64,000 bases of DNA from Tunturiibacter gelidiferens. Lineage in GTDB: Bacteria > Acidobacteriota > Terriglobia > Terriglobales > Acidobacteriaceae. The DNA lies in contig NZ_JACCCV010000002.1 in assembly GCF_013410115.1 (NCBI RefSeq), positions 1,178,001 to 1,242,000 of the forward strand, in the 5' to 3' direction. The translations under genes and the position numbers were made by a program. Positions 36,111-45,174 of this stretch are shown here, piece by piece; position 1 is the stretch's first letter; each line of letters opens with the position of its first letter. Below the pieces are notes generated by a model. That model saw only the letters and a program-made list of their open reading frames with translations. It ran no database searches and was not told the origin of the DNA.

Positions 36111-37637
36111 CTACTCCACGTGATAGTTAGGAGCCTCACGCGTGATGATCACGTCATGAACGTGACTCTCCCGCAGCCCGGCGTTCGAAATCCGAATAAA
36201 CCGAGCATTCGCCTGCAACTCCGCGATCGTTCCGCATCCTAAATACCCCATCCCCGAACGCAGACCGCCAACCAGCTGATATACCATGCCCTCAAGCGGT
36301 CCACGATGCGGCACCCGCCCTTCAATTCCCTCCGGCACAAACTTCGCCAGCCGGTTCGAGCCGCCGTTCTCCCGCGCCGTCAACGAAGGCCTCTCCGTGC
36401 TCGCAGCATCTTCCATATCGCTCTTGCCCTGGAAGTAGCGCTCCCCCGATCCCTGCGCCATAGCCGACAGCGAACCCATCCCGCGATAGGCCTTGAATGA
36501 GCGCCCCTGATAAAGAATCGTCTCCCCCGGACTCTCATCGACCCCAGCAAACAGCGACCCCATCATCACCACGCTCGCCCCGGCAGCAATCGCCTTGGTC
36601 ACATCGCCCGAGTATTTAATCCCGCCATCCGCAATAATCGGAATTCCCCGCTCCTGCCCCGCACGATAAGCCTCTGAGATCGCCGTAATCTGCGGCATCC
36701 CAGCACCAGTCACCATGCGCGTCGTGCAGATCGACCCCGGCCCGATCCCCACCTTCACCGCATCGGCCCCCGCATCCATAAGCGCAATCGCGCCCTCATA
36801 CGTAGCAATATTCCCCGCCATCAAATCAATCTGCGGAAACCGTTTCTTCACCTCGCGCACAGCCTCCAGCACCCGCGACGAGTGCCCATGCGCCGAATCG
36901 ATCGCCAGCGCATCCACCCGCGCTGCAACCAGCGCCTCAGCCCGCTCCAGAAAATCTCCCGTAGCTCCAATCGCTCCCGCCACCCGCAGCCGCCCCTGCG
37001 AATCCTTCGAAGCATTCGGATACTTCAACTTCTTCTGAATATCCTTGACTGTAATCAAACCCTTTAGCTCGTAGTCATCATTCACAACAAGCAGCTTCTC
37101 CACGCGATGCTGATGCAGAATCTGTTCTGCCTGTTCCAGCGTCGTACCGACCGGAACCGTGATCAGATTGGTCTTCGTCATCACCGAATCGATCGTCAGA
37201 TCCGTCCGCGAGACAAACCGCAGGTCGCGATTCGTCAAAATTCCCACCAGCTTCTTATTCTTCGTCACCGGCACTCCGGAGATCTTGTACCGCCGCATCA
37301 CCTCCAGCGCATCGGCGATCGTCTGCTCCGGTGTAATCGTCACCGGGTCCACAATCATCCCGCTCTCCGACCGCTTTACCTTATCGATCTCTCCCGCCTG
37401 CTGTTCGATCGTCAGATTGCGATGCACCACGCCCAGCCCACCCTGCTGCGCCATCGCAATCGCTAGCCGCGCCTCCGTCACCGTATCCATCGCAGCCGAC
37501 ATCAGCGGCGTGCTCAGAGTGATATTTCGTGTCAGCTGCGTCTGCGTGCTCACCTGGGTCGGAACAACATCGCTGTAAGCAGGCACAAGAAGAACATCAT
37601 CAAACGTAAGGGCTTCGGGTACGGGGGAGCTAATCAT
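36111..37637 (-). CDS. guaB: IMP dehydrogenase
   Basis: A 508-residue enzyme that oxidises IMP to XMP with NAD+, the committed step of GMP synthesis. The TIM barrel opens with [17 protein letters not shown]. Two CBS domains (about 95-215) regulate it. The catalytic cysteine lies in [13 protein letters not shown], followed by [16 protein letters not shown] and the flap region GSGERYFQG. The length is normal. It is divergent from rimP, with a 365-bp shared spacer. Confidence 0.96.
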   Translation of the reverse strand: MISSPVPEALTFDDVLLVPAYSDVVPTQVSTQTQLTRNITLSTPLMSAAMDTVTEARLAIAMAQQGGLGVVHRNLTIEQQAGEIDKVKRSESGMIVDPVTITPEQTIADALEVMRRYKISGVPVTKNKKLVGILTNRDLRFVSRTDLTIDSVMTKTNLITVPVGTTLEQAEQILHQHRVEKLLVVNDDYELKGLITVKDIQKKLKYPNASKDSQGRLRVAGAIGATGDFLERAEALVAARVDALAIDSAHGHSSRVLEAVREVKKRFPQIDLMAGNIATYEGAIALMDAGADAVKVGIGPGSICTTRMVTGAGMPQITAISEAYRAGQERGIPIIADGGIKYSGDVTKAIAAGASVVMMGSLFAGVDESPGETILYQGRSFKAYRGMGSLSAMAQGSGERYFQGKSDMEDAASTERPSLTARENGGSNRLAKFVPEGIEGRVPHRGPLEGMVYQLVGGLRSGMGYLGCGTIAELQANARFIRISNAGLRESHVHDVIITREAPNYHVE

Positions 37638-37926
37638 AATTTTTATAAGATCCAGTTGTGATGGTTTAAAAGCGACAGGCCGTGCGGCAGCAAGGCTGTA
37701 TTTCGCCGGATTTCATCGATTGTAGAGTCGTATCCGACCCATAGCAAATTGGATGGCACAATTTCACGAAAGTTTCGCGGCCCCTCGGAACTCCTCCCCC
37801 TTCCTTCGAACCGGCGAGCCCCATTGAATTACGGCAAAAGGAGATGTATCATTTGAGTTGCAGACGATTTTGTTCCGTCGTAAGAATAAGAGCCGTGACC
37901 GCACCGGTGATTTGACGGAAGAGATG

Positions 37927-37953
37927 AGTGGGCTAAAGCCCACTTTTTATTTG
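37927..37953 (+). terminator. Terminator-like hairpin in the rimP leader (attenuator candidate)
   Basis: AGTGGGCT-AA-AGCCCACT is a perfect 8-bp stem with a 2-nt loop, followed by TTTTTATTT. It is 50-60 nt upstream of the rimP ATG on the same strand, with no gene in front of it, so it fits a transcription attenuator. Just upstream, CCGTC (37875) and GACGG (37914) could pair around a GC-rich stretch. Nothing else was seen in the 365-bp gap. Confidence 0.65.
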
Positions 37954-38002
37954 CTCTAAAAACGTTTGTGCACACGGGACCATTGCACCGGAAATAACGC
38001 TT

Positions 38003-38584
38003 ATGGCAGTCCAGCTAGACCAAATTCGAGCAACCGCGGAGCGTGTCGCCGCCTCCCACAACCTGGAACTCGTCGATCTTGAGTTTCAGGGCGGAGTCAA
38101 ATTCCGCACCTTGCGCGTCTTTGTAGAAAAGAATGCAGCCGAACGAGCCAAACTTGCCGAACTCGCCGCAAATGAGGCCGTTGCAGATCTTCCAAAAGGA
38201 GTGCCGGTAGAAAGGCTCTCCGGCGTCACCCACGAGGATTGCGCTGTATTTGCACAGGATTTTGGCACCGTGCTCGACGTAGAAGACCTTATCCCGGGCG
38301 CAGAGTACACCCTCGAGGTCTCCTCACCGGGCCTCGAACGGAAGCTGTTTCGGCCCGAAGACTTCACCCGGTTTCAAGGTAGTCTGGTCAAGCTCCAGAC
38401 CTTCACGCCGGTGAACAAGAACAGGCAGTGGCAAGGCCGTCTCACTAAATTTGCAGACGGTGTACTGACGATCGACCTCTCTGCCGTCAAACAGAAGGGC
38501 AAGGCAAAGAAGGCTGTGACAGAATCCACCGTCGACATCGCCTTGGCGAACGTCGAAAAGGCCAATTTAGTCGCAGAGATTTAG
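38003..38584 (+). CDS. rimP: Ribosome maturation factor RimP
   Basis: A 193-residue 30S assembly factor. The N-terminal alpha/beta domain (VAASHNLELVDLEFQGGVKFRTLRVFVEK in parts: LELVDLEFQG and LRVFVEKNA) and the central LSGVTHEDCAVFAQDFGTVLD with YTLEVSSPGLER are typical; a C-terminal SH3-like barrel follows. It is first in rimP-nusA-infB. A terminator-like hairpin in its leader suggests control of the operon by attenuation. Confidence 0.93.
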   Translation: MAVQLDQIRATAERVAASHNLELVDLEFQGGVKFRTLRVFVEKNAAERAKLAELAANEAVADLPKGVPVERLSGVTHEDCAVFAQDFGTVLDVEDLIPGAEYTLEVSSPGLERKLFRPEDFTRFQGSLVKLQTFTPVNKNRQWQGRLTKFADGVLTIDLSAVKQKGKAKKAVTESTVDIALANVEKANLVAEI

Positions 38585-38673
38585 AAACTGTTCGCACAAA
38601 GGACAGATTCAAATCAGCACAACAAGCACGAAACAAACCCGAGAGATCGGGCAAGAGCAAGGAAGAGTGACCA

Positions 38674-40269
38674 ATGGCAAGTGTTCTGTATCAATCGATT
38701 GAGACGTTGAGCCGAGACAAGGGAATCGAGCCGGCCGTTGTTGTAGGTGCCGTGGAAGACGCCATTGCGCTGGCCACGCGCAAGTACTACAAGACCCAGG
38801 AGAACATGCGCGCCGAGATGGACCGCGAAACCGGCGAGATTCGCGCCTATGTCTTCAAGACCGTCGTCGAGACCCCCGAACAGGTCGAGGATGACATCAA
38901 CCAGATGACACTCGAGCAGGCCCGCGAACTGGCCCCAGAGGTCGAGGTCGGCGGCGAACTGCGCTTCTACAAGGACACCACTCCACTCGGCCGCATCGCC
39001 GCCCAGATGGCCAAGCAGGTCATCTTCCAGAAGGTTCGCGAAGCCGAGCGCGACACCGTCTTCAACGAGTACAACCACCGCGCCGGCGAGGTCCTCAATG
39101 CCACCGTCAAGCGCCTCGAGCCGATGGACGTCATCTTCGACCTCGGCAAAGCCGAAGCCCGCATGCCCAAGCGCGAGCAATCACGTCTCGAGCAGTTCGC
39201 CGTCGGAGAACGCGTCCGCGTCGTCCTCCTTCGCGTCGACCGCGCCGCCAAGGGTCCCCAGGTCATCGTCTCTCGCGCCGCTCCAGCTCTCGTCCAAAAC
39301 CTCTTCCAGTCCGAGGTTCCCGAGATCTACGACGGCACCGTCACCATCCGCGCCATCGCACGCGAAGCCGGCGAGCGTACCAAGATTGCCGTCATGAGCC
39401 GCGACAAAGACGTCGACCCCGTCGGCGCCTGCGTCGGCATGAAGGGCATGCGCGTCCAGTCCATCATCCGCGAGCTGCGCGGCGAAAAGATCGACATCAT
39501 CGAGTTCTCCGAAGAGATCACCACCTTCGCCGAGAAGGCCCTGCAGCCCGCCAAGGTCAGCCGGGTCTCCATCACCGACCTCGCCGACAAGCAGATCGAA
39601 GTCATCGTCGACGACACCCAGCTCTCGCTCGCCATCGGCAAGAAGGGCCAGAACGTCCGCCTCGCCGCCAAGCTCCTCCAATGGAAGATCGACATCAAGA
39701 GCGAAGAGGAGAAGCGTCAGGAGGTCGAGAGCCAGATGCAGGCCATGAGCGGCGGTCCGACCACGCCGATCGAGCAGGTCTCCGAGCTCGGCGAAGCCAT
39801 CTTGGAGAAGCTCATCGCCGCCGGCATCACCACCGTCGAAGCCCTCGCCGACATGACCCCCGAACAGCTTGAAGAGGTTCCCGGCATCGGCGAAAAGACC
39901 GTCGAAAAGATCTCCGTCGCCGTTCGTCACTACTTCGGCCAGTACGAAGAAGGCGAAGATCGTCCCGCCCCGGCCCTCTCCGCTGCATCTGAAACGGAAG
40001 CAACAGAATCAGAGGAGGGCTCTATGGAAAAGACACCCGAGGCAATTCTCGCCGAAGAAGCGGGCGTCGGCACCGCACAAGAGGTCAACAACCTCTCGTC
40101 CGAAGACATCGCTAACGCAGAAGAGGCGGAATCCGCCACCGATGCCTTCTCGGACAACGATGCACGCGAAGAACAGATTGAGTTGGATAACGACACCGTA
40201 GACACCTTGGTTGACGAAGCCCAGGAGAACTCGGATGAAGGTATCGACGATGGAAACGATCGTGGTTAG
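38674..40269 (+). CDS. nusA: Transcription termination/antitermination factor NusA
   Basis: A 531-residue RNA-polymerase-associated factor. The N-terminal polymerase-binding domain is at 1-125, S1 at about 130-200, and two KH domains at about 205-345 (GACVGMKGMRVQSIIRELRGEKIDI and LSLAIGKKGQNVRLAAKLL). A helix-hairpin-helix region follows near 370-425 (VEALADMTPEQLEEVPGIGEKTVEKI) and a long acidic tail of about 95 residues ends the protein. It lies 89 bp behind rimP. A 7-bp hairpin (CGTGGTT/AACCACG) overlaps the stop codon. Confidence 0.96.
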   Translation: MASVLYQSIETLSRDKGIEPAVVVGAVEDAIALATRKYYKTQENMRAEMDRETGEIRAYVFKTVVETPEQVEDDINQMTLEQARELAPEVEVGGELRFYKDTTPLGRIAAQMAKQVIFQKVREAERDTVFNEYNHRAGEVLNATVKRLEPMDVIFDLGKAEARMPKREQSRLEQFAVGERVRVVLLRVDRAAKGPQVIVSRAAPALVQNLFQSEVPEIYDGTVTIRAIAREAGERTKIAVMSRDKDVDPVGACVGMKGMRVQSIIRELRGEKIDIIEFSEEITTFAEKALQPAKVSRVSITDLADKQIEVIVDDTQLSLAIGKKGQNVRLAAKLLQWKIDIKSEEEKRQEVESQMQAMSGGPTTPIEQVSELGEAILEKLIAAGITTVEALADMTPEQLEEVPGIGEKTVEKISVAVRHYFGQYEEGEDRPAPALSAASETEATESEEGSMEKTPEAILAEEAGVGTAQEVNNLSSEDIANAEEAESATDAFSDNDAREEQIELDNDTVDTLVDEAQENSDEGIDDGNDRG

Positions 40270-40405
40270 CCATTTCAACCACGCGCCACAGCATTCCCTG
40301 GATCAAGAACTCTCGAAATCCAGTGAGAGCACTTACAATAGAGATTCCTGCAACGATGAGGCTGCTATGAACAGCTAACCGCGCAGGGCAAGCGAAAAGG
40401 GACGG

Positions 40406-43400
40406 ATGAGCAAAGTTCGAATTAACGATCTGGCACGAGAACTGGAAGTAAAGAGCAGGCCCATTCTGGACGCGCTCGAAGCCATTGGCGTGTCTGGAAA
40501 GACCCACTCCAGCTCGATTGAAGCCGATCAGGCCGAAAGAGTTCGGGATTACTTCAAAAACGGCGGAAGAAGCAGCGCGAGCCGCCAGCAACAGGCCGAG
40601 AACAAGCCGAAGTTTGACCTCTCAAAGGTCTCCAAACCAGGCGACGCCCTAAAGGCAATCCTCGAGCGCAAACAGGCCGAAGCGACCGCCAAAGCCGCGC
40701 CACCACCGCGCCCAACCGCCGTCGTCGCGCCGCCGCCTCCGGCATCTGCCACCGTCGCAGCTGCACCGCCGCGCGTCATCGCAGCGCCTCCGGCCCCGGC
40801 CTCCTCAGCAGCGCCAGCCCAGGCTGCACCGGTAGTGCCTCGCCGAATCGTGCCTCTGCCGCGGCAGGGCGCGAATATCGTCGCGCCTGCGCCTGGCCCC
40901 GCCATCGCGAGCAAGCCGCCGGTCGGTCCCGTCATCGCACGTCCTCCAGCAGTCCGCCCACCGGCCACTGACCGCCCGGTCGTTGCGACCACTACCGTCG
41001 TTGCTCCTCCGCCGGTCGCAAAGCCGGTACCACCAACCCCGGCCGAAGAAGTGACCCCGGCACCAAAGGCCGCGGTCCTGCCGTCTCCGGCAGTTGAAAC
41101 GCCATCAGCTGTTCCGGTCGTAGAAGCGTCAGCTGGCACCGCAGAGGCAGAGTCAGAAGCAGCACCCGCAGCGCCGGCCACGCCCCCCGGACCGCCGGCT
41201 CGTCGCGTCATCATGCCGCAGACCGGCCCGCGCCCCATCTATACCGCACCTCCAGTGGCTCCCGGCACACCTCAGCGCGGCCGCCCCATATTCGAGCGCC
41301 CCCGTCCGCAGTCGCCCGGTACACCCGGCTCCCGGCCGATGTCCTCGTCAGCCCCAGGCGCACGCCGTCCGATGCACCCCACACGCACCTTCCCCGGAGG
41401 CCCATCCGGCCCCGGTGGTGCACCCGGCCGTCCCGGTTTCACTCCCGGCGCTCGTCCCGGCTTCCCTGCCCGCCCTGGCTTCGGTGCCCGCCCAGGCGGC
41501 GCTCCAGGCGGAGCACCCGGTGTAATGCCCGGCCCTGGCGAAAAGCCAGGGATGCGCCCCGCAGCACGCCCAGCCTCACGCCGTGGCGGACAGCGTTACG
41601 AGAAGACCAAGGAAGGCCCGATGAAGGGCTTCCAGCCGCCACCACGCTTCGGCGGCGCCCAAATCTCCCGTGAGCCGGTGCCGATCACCCGCACCATCAC
41701 CGTCACTGAAGGCATCAGCGTCAAGGACCTCGCCGAGAAGCTCGACGTCCGCGGCAAGGATCTCATCGCGACCCTCCTCATGAAGGGCGTCTTCGTCACC
41801 GTCAACCAGTCCCTCGAAGGCGAGCTGGTCAAGGACGTTGCCCGCCAGTTCGGCGCCGACGCCACCATCATCTCGGTCGAAGAGCAGCTCGAAAACGAGG
41901 CCATCGAAGGCTTCCTCGAAGACACCACCGGCATGGTCGAAGTCGTTCGCTCGCCCGTGGTCACTGTCATGGGCCACGTCGATCACGGTAAAACCTCGCT
42001 CCTCGACGCGATCCGCTCCACCGACGTCGCAGGCGGCGAAGCCGGAGGCATCACCCAGCACATCGGCGCCTACAAGGTCAAAATCACCAAACCCGACTCC
42101 CCCGCCTTCGGTCGCGAGATCGTATTCCTCGACACCCCCGGCCACGAGGCCTTCACCCGCATGCGTGCCCGCGGAGCCAAGGTCACCGACATCGTCGTTA
42201 TCGTCGTTGCAGCCGACGACGGTGTCATGCCCCAGACCCTCGAAGCCATCGACCACGCCCGCGCAGCCAATGTGCCGATCATCGTCGCGGTCAACAAGAT
42301 CGACAAGCCCGAGGCCAACCCCTCGAAGGTCATCCAGCAGCTCACCGCGCGCGGCCTTCAACCCTCCAACATGGGTGGCGACACCGAGTTCGTCGAAGTC
42401 TCCGCGAAGAAGCATCTCAACCTCGACAAGCTCGAGGAGATGATCTGCCTCGTCGCCGACGTCAACGAACAGAAGGCCCAACCCGACCGACCCGCCGTCG
42501 GAACCGTCATCGAAGCCAAGCTCGACCGTGGCCGCGGCGCCGTTGCCAGCATCCTCGTGCAGAACGGAACCCTCCGTACCGGAGACAGCTACATCGTCGG
42601 CAACACCTTCGGCAAGATCCGCGCCATGTTCGACGACCGCGGCCGTCCCATCACCGAAGCCGGCCCCTCCACCCCGGTCGAGATCCTCGGCCTCGAAGGC
42701 ATGCCCGACGCAGGCGACACCTTCCTCGTCATGGCAGACCGCGACAAGGCCAAGGGCATCGCTCAGTACCGCAAGATGAAGGAGCGCGAGGCTCAACTCG
42801 CCAAGAGCTCCCGCGTCTCGCTCGAAGGCCTCGCCGAGCAGATCAAGCAGGCTGGCATGAAGGATCTCAACCTGATCCTCAAGGGCGACGTACAAGGCTC
42901 CGTCGAGGTCCTCGCCGACTCGCTCCAGCGCATGTCCACCGAGAAGGTTCGCGTTCGCGTCCTCCACTCCGGCGTCGGCGCCATCACCGAGTCCGACGTC
43001 CTCCTCGCCTCCGCCTCCAACGCCGTCGTCATCGGCTTCAACGTCCGTCCCGACCGCAAGGCCGCCGAAGTTGCCGAGCGCGAAAACGTCGAGATTCGTC
43101 TGCACTCCATCATCTACGAGCTGCAGGACGAGATCACCAAAGCGATGTACGGCCTCCTCGAACCAGTCTTCAAGGAGAACTACGCCGGCCGCGCCGAGGT
43201 CCTCAACGTCTTCAAGATCACCAAGGTCGGCCAGATCGCCGGCTGCCGCGTCACCGATGGCCTCATCAAACGCGACCAGCAGGTACGTCTGCTCCGCGAA
43301 GGCGCCGAGGTCTGGAAGGGCAAGATCGCCTCGCTCAAGCGCTTCAAGGACGACGTCTCCGAAGTCCGTCAGGGCGTCGAGTGCGGTATCGATCTCGCAG

Positions 43401-43573
43401 GACACAAGGACATCCGTGTCGGCGACGTCATCGAGTCCTTCACCACCGAAACCCTCGCCGCCGAACTTGGCCAGAACTCTGCCGCAGCCAGAAAAGCAGA
43501 GAAAGCCGAAAAAGAACGCGAGGCCGCCGCAGCCGCTGCTGCAGCCAACGCCGAGAACCCCGTCAACGCATAA
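40406..43573 (+). CDS. infB: Translation initiation factor IF-2
   Basis: A 1055-residue GTPase that brings initiator fMet-tRNA to the 30S subunit. The IF2_N domain is at 1-55 ([21 protein letters not shown]). A disordered linker of about 350 residues is rich in Ala, Pro, Gly and Arg, unusually long. A second IF2_N-like domain lies near 430-480, followed by the G domain with GHVDHGKTS (about 523), [16 protein letters not shown] and NKIDKPEAN, and domains II-IV. It is 136 bp after nusA. The linker explains the long open antisense frames here. Confidence 0.97.
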   Translation: MSKVRINDLARELEVKSRPILDALEAIGVSGKTHSSSIEADQAERVRDYFKNGGRSSASRQQQAENKPKFDLSKVSKPGDALKAILERKQAEATAKAAPPPRPTAVVAPPPPASATVAAAPPRVIAAPPAPASSAAPAQAAPVVPRRIVPLPRQGANIVAPAPGPAIASKPPVGPVIARPPAVRPPATDRPVVATTTVVAPPPVAKPVPPTPAEEVTPAPKAAVLPSPAVETPSAVPVVEASAGTAEAESEAAPAAPATPPGPPARRVIMPQTGPRPIYTAPPVAPGTPQRGRPIFERPRPQSPGTPGSRPMSSSAPGARRPMHPTRTFPGGPSGPGGAPGRPGFTPGARPGFPARPGFGARPGGAPGGAPGVMPGPGEKPGMRPAARPASRRGGQRYEKTKEGPMKGFQPPPRFGGAQISREPVPITRTITVTEGISVKDLAEKLDVRGKDLIATLLMKGVFVTVNQSLEGELVKDVARQFGADATIISVEEQLENEAIEGFLEDTTGMVEVVRSPVVTVMGHVDHGKTSLLDAIRSTDVAGGEAGGITQHIGAYKVKITKPDSPAFGREIVFLDTPGHEAFTRMRARGAKVTDIVVIVVAADDGVMPQTLEAIDHARAANVPIIVAVNKIDKPEANPSKVIQQLTARGLQPSNMGGDTEFVEVSAKKHLNLDKLEEMICLVADVNEQKAQPDRPAVGTVIEAKLDRGRGAVASILVQNGTLRTGDSYIVGNTFGKIRAMFDDRGRPITEAGPSTPVEILGLEGMPDAGDTFLVMADRDKAKGIAQYRKMKEREAQLAKSSRVSLEGLAEQIKQAGMKDLNLILKGDVQGSVEVLADSLQRMSTEKVRVRVLHSGVGAITESDVLLASASNAVVIGFNVRPDRKAAEVAERENVEIRLHSIIYELQDEITKAMYGLLEPVFKENYAGRAEVLNVFKITKVGQIAGCRVTDGLIKRDQQVRLLREGAEVWKGKIASLKRFKDDVSEVRQGVECGIDLAGHKDIRVGDVIESFTTETLAAELGQNSAAARKAEKAEKEREAAAAAAAANAENPVNA

Positions 43574-43592
43574 ATCGATCACTTCACAACAC

Positions 43593-43620
43593 AAAGGGCC
43601 GGGAGAAATCCCGGCTCTTT
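43593..43620 (+). terminator. Terminator after infB
   Basis: AAAGGGCCGGGA-GAAA-TCCCGGCTCTTT forms a 12-bp stem with one G-U pair and a GAAA tetraloop, starting 20 nt past the infB stop. The A-rich left and T-rich right flanks fit an intrinsic terminator of the rimP-nusA-infB operon. Confidence 0.85.
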
Positions 43621-43710
43621 GCTGTTTGCGCGATGGGAAAAACGGGCTGGGTTCGGATATTTTTTTCTGCGGTGGTGAATTGGCGTTTTATAAGGGGTTT
43701 TTGCGGAATT

Positions 43711-43775
43711 CGTGGTGCAGAACGTGGTGTTTTGCTGGTGTAGATGTGGTGGACTGCGTGGTAAACGTGGTGTTC
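43711..43775. repeat. Phased GTGGTG array
   Basis: Six GTGGT-type motifs begin at 43712, 43724, 43736 (partial, TGGTG), 43746, 43758 and 43767, spaced 9-12 bp apart, about one helical turn. They occupy the 349-bp gene-free gap between infB and an M24 peptidase. Confidence 0.6.
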
Positions 43776-43922
43776 TGACACCTGTCTTTTTGCGAGTCAA
43801 AAATACGCCACGAATTCTAACTTTATTTTTCGTCTTTCTTATTTCCGGTGGCATCCCGCTCCTGGTGATTTGTCTGGCGCACCCTCCCCTGCCCGGTGGA
43901 TCGACAGATTAGGATTGAGATC

Positions 43923-45098
43923 ATGAACCTCACGGCAATTCAGTCGGCTCTGCGCGACGCCAACCTTGATGGATGGCTCTTCTACGATCATCACCACCGC
44001 GACCCGCTCGCCTACAGCATCCTCGGCCTTGATCCGAACGCCTTTGTCACTCGCCGCTGGTATTACTACATTCCCTCACATGGGGGAGTGCCGCAGAAAC
44101 TTGTCCATCGAATCGAATCAGGCAAGCTCGACTCACTGCCAGGCGAAAAGACCGAATACTCCTCCTGGCAGGAGCTTGAGCAAAGGCTCGAAGGAATACT
44201 GGTGGGTTCGGAGAAGATCGCCATGCAGTACTCACCGCGAAATGCCATCATGTACGTCTCCATGGTCGATGCCGGCACCATCGAGTTCCTTCGCAGCCTG
44301 GGCAAAGAGATCGTCAGCTCAGCCGACCTCGTCAGCCACTTCGAGGCTGTCCTCACCGACGCCCAGCTTGCCACCCACTACGTTGCGCAAAAGCACATCG
44401 ACGAGATCCTTGCTGCGGCATGGAGCGAGATTGGCACACGCGCTCGCTCCGGCGGCACCGATGAGCACGCCATGGTCCAGTACCTGCAAGAAGCAATGGC
44501 CCGAGCTGGACTCGACTGGGAACACGGTCCAAACGTCAGCGCTGGCGCCAACTCCGCAGACTCCCACTACGAGCCCACAGCCGCCAGCTCCCGTCCCGTC
44601 GGCAAAGGCGACTTCGTCCTTATCGATATCTGGGCCAAGCTCAAAGACGACCCCTCCGCCGTCTGGTACGACATCACCTGGACCGGCGTCGTCGGCCGCG
44701 AACCCACAGAACGAGAACACCTCATCTTCAACACCGTCCGCGATGCACGCGACGCCTCCATCAAAGTCGTGCAGGACGCCTTCGCCGCCAACCAGCCCAT
44801 CGCCGGCTGGCAGGCCGATGATGCTTCGCGCAACGTCATCCGCAATGCTGGCTTCGGGGACTGGTTTACGCATCGCACCGGCCACAACATCGGCACCGTC
44901 CTCCACGGCAACGGCGCGCACCTCGACAACCTCGAGACCCACGACGAGCGCCTCCTCCTTCCCAACACCTGCTTCTCTGTCGAACCCGGCCTCTACTTCC
45001 CCGGCGAGTTCGGCATCCGCAGCGAAGTCGACATGATCGCCCGCAAAGGCAAAGCCGAGGTCACCGGTCGCATCCAGAATGAGCTGGTTCGCGCCTGA
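43923..45098 (+). CDS. M24-family aminopeptidase P/Xaa-Pro peptidase
   Basis: A 391-residue metallopeptidase of the pita-bread fold. The creatinase-like N-terminal domain (1-150) is followed by the catalytic domain with the metal ligands in order: Asp in LIDIWAK, Asp in WYDITWTG, His in RTGHNIGTVLHG, Glu in SVEPGLYFPG and Glu in IRSEVDM. All five are present, so it should be active. The ATG at 43923 follows AGGATTGAG. There is no signal peptide, so it is cytosolic. Confidence 0.9.
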   Translation: MNLTAIQSALRDANLDGWLFYDHHHRDPLAYSILGLDPNAFVTRRWYYYIPSHGGVPQKLVHRIESGKLDSLPGEKTEYSSWQELEQRLEGILVGSEKIAMQYSPRNAIMYVSMVDAGTIEFLRSLGKEIVSSADLVSHFEAVLTDAQLATHYVAQKHIDEILAAAWSEIGTRARSGGTDEHAMVQYLQEAMARAGLDWEHGPNVSAGANSADSHYEPTAASSRPVGKGDFVLIDIWAKLKDDPSAVWYDITWTGVVGREPTEREHLIFNTVRDARDASIKVVQDAFAANQPIAGWQADDASRNVIRNAGFGDWFTHRTGHNIGTVLHGNGAHLDNLETHDERLLLPNTCFSVEPGLYFPGEFGIRSEVDMIARKGKAEVTGRIQNELVRA

Positions 45099-45174
45099 AC
45101 GCTTTGGAACAATCATCGGAGGCGGGGTTCATCAATCATCAAAGATATATCCGCGTCTTAACAATGACCGTCGA

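Noticed and set aside
41576..43594. 672-codon open frame antisense to infB
   Set aside because: It mirrors the GC-rich codons of infB, has no family resemblance, and its composition (Asp/Gly/Val-rich) is typical of an antisense shadow.
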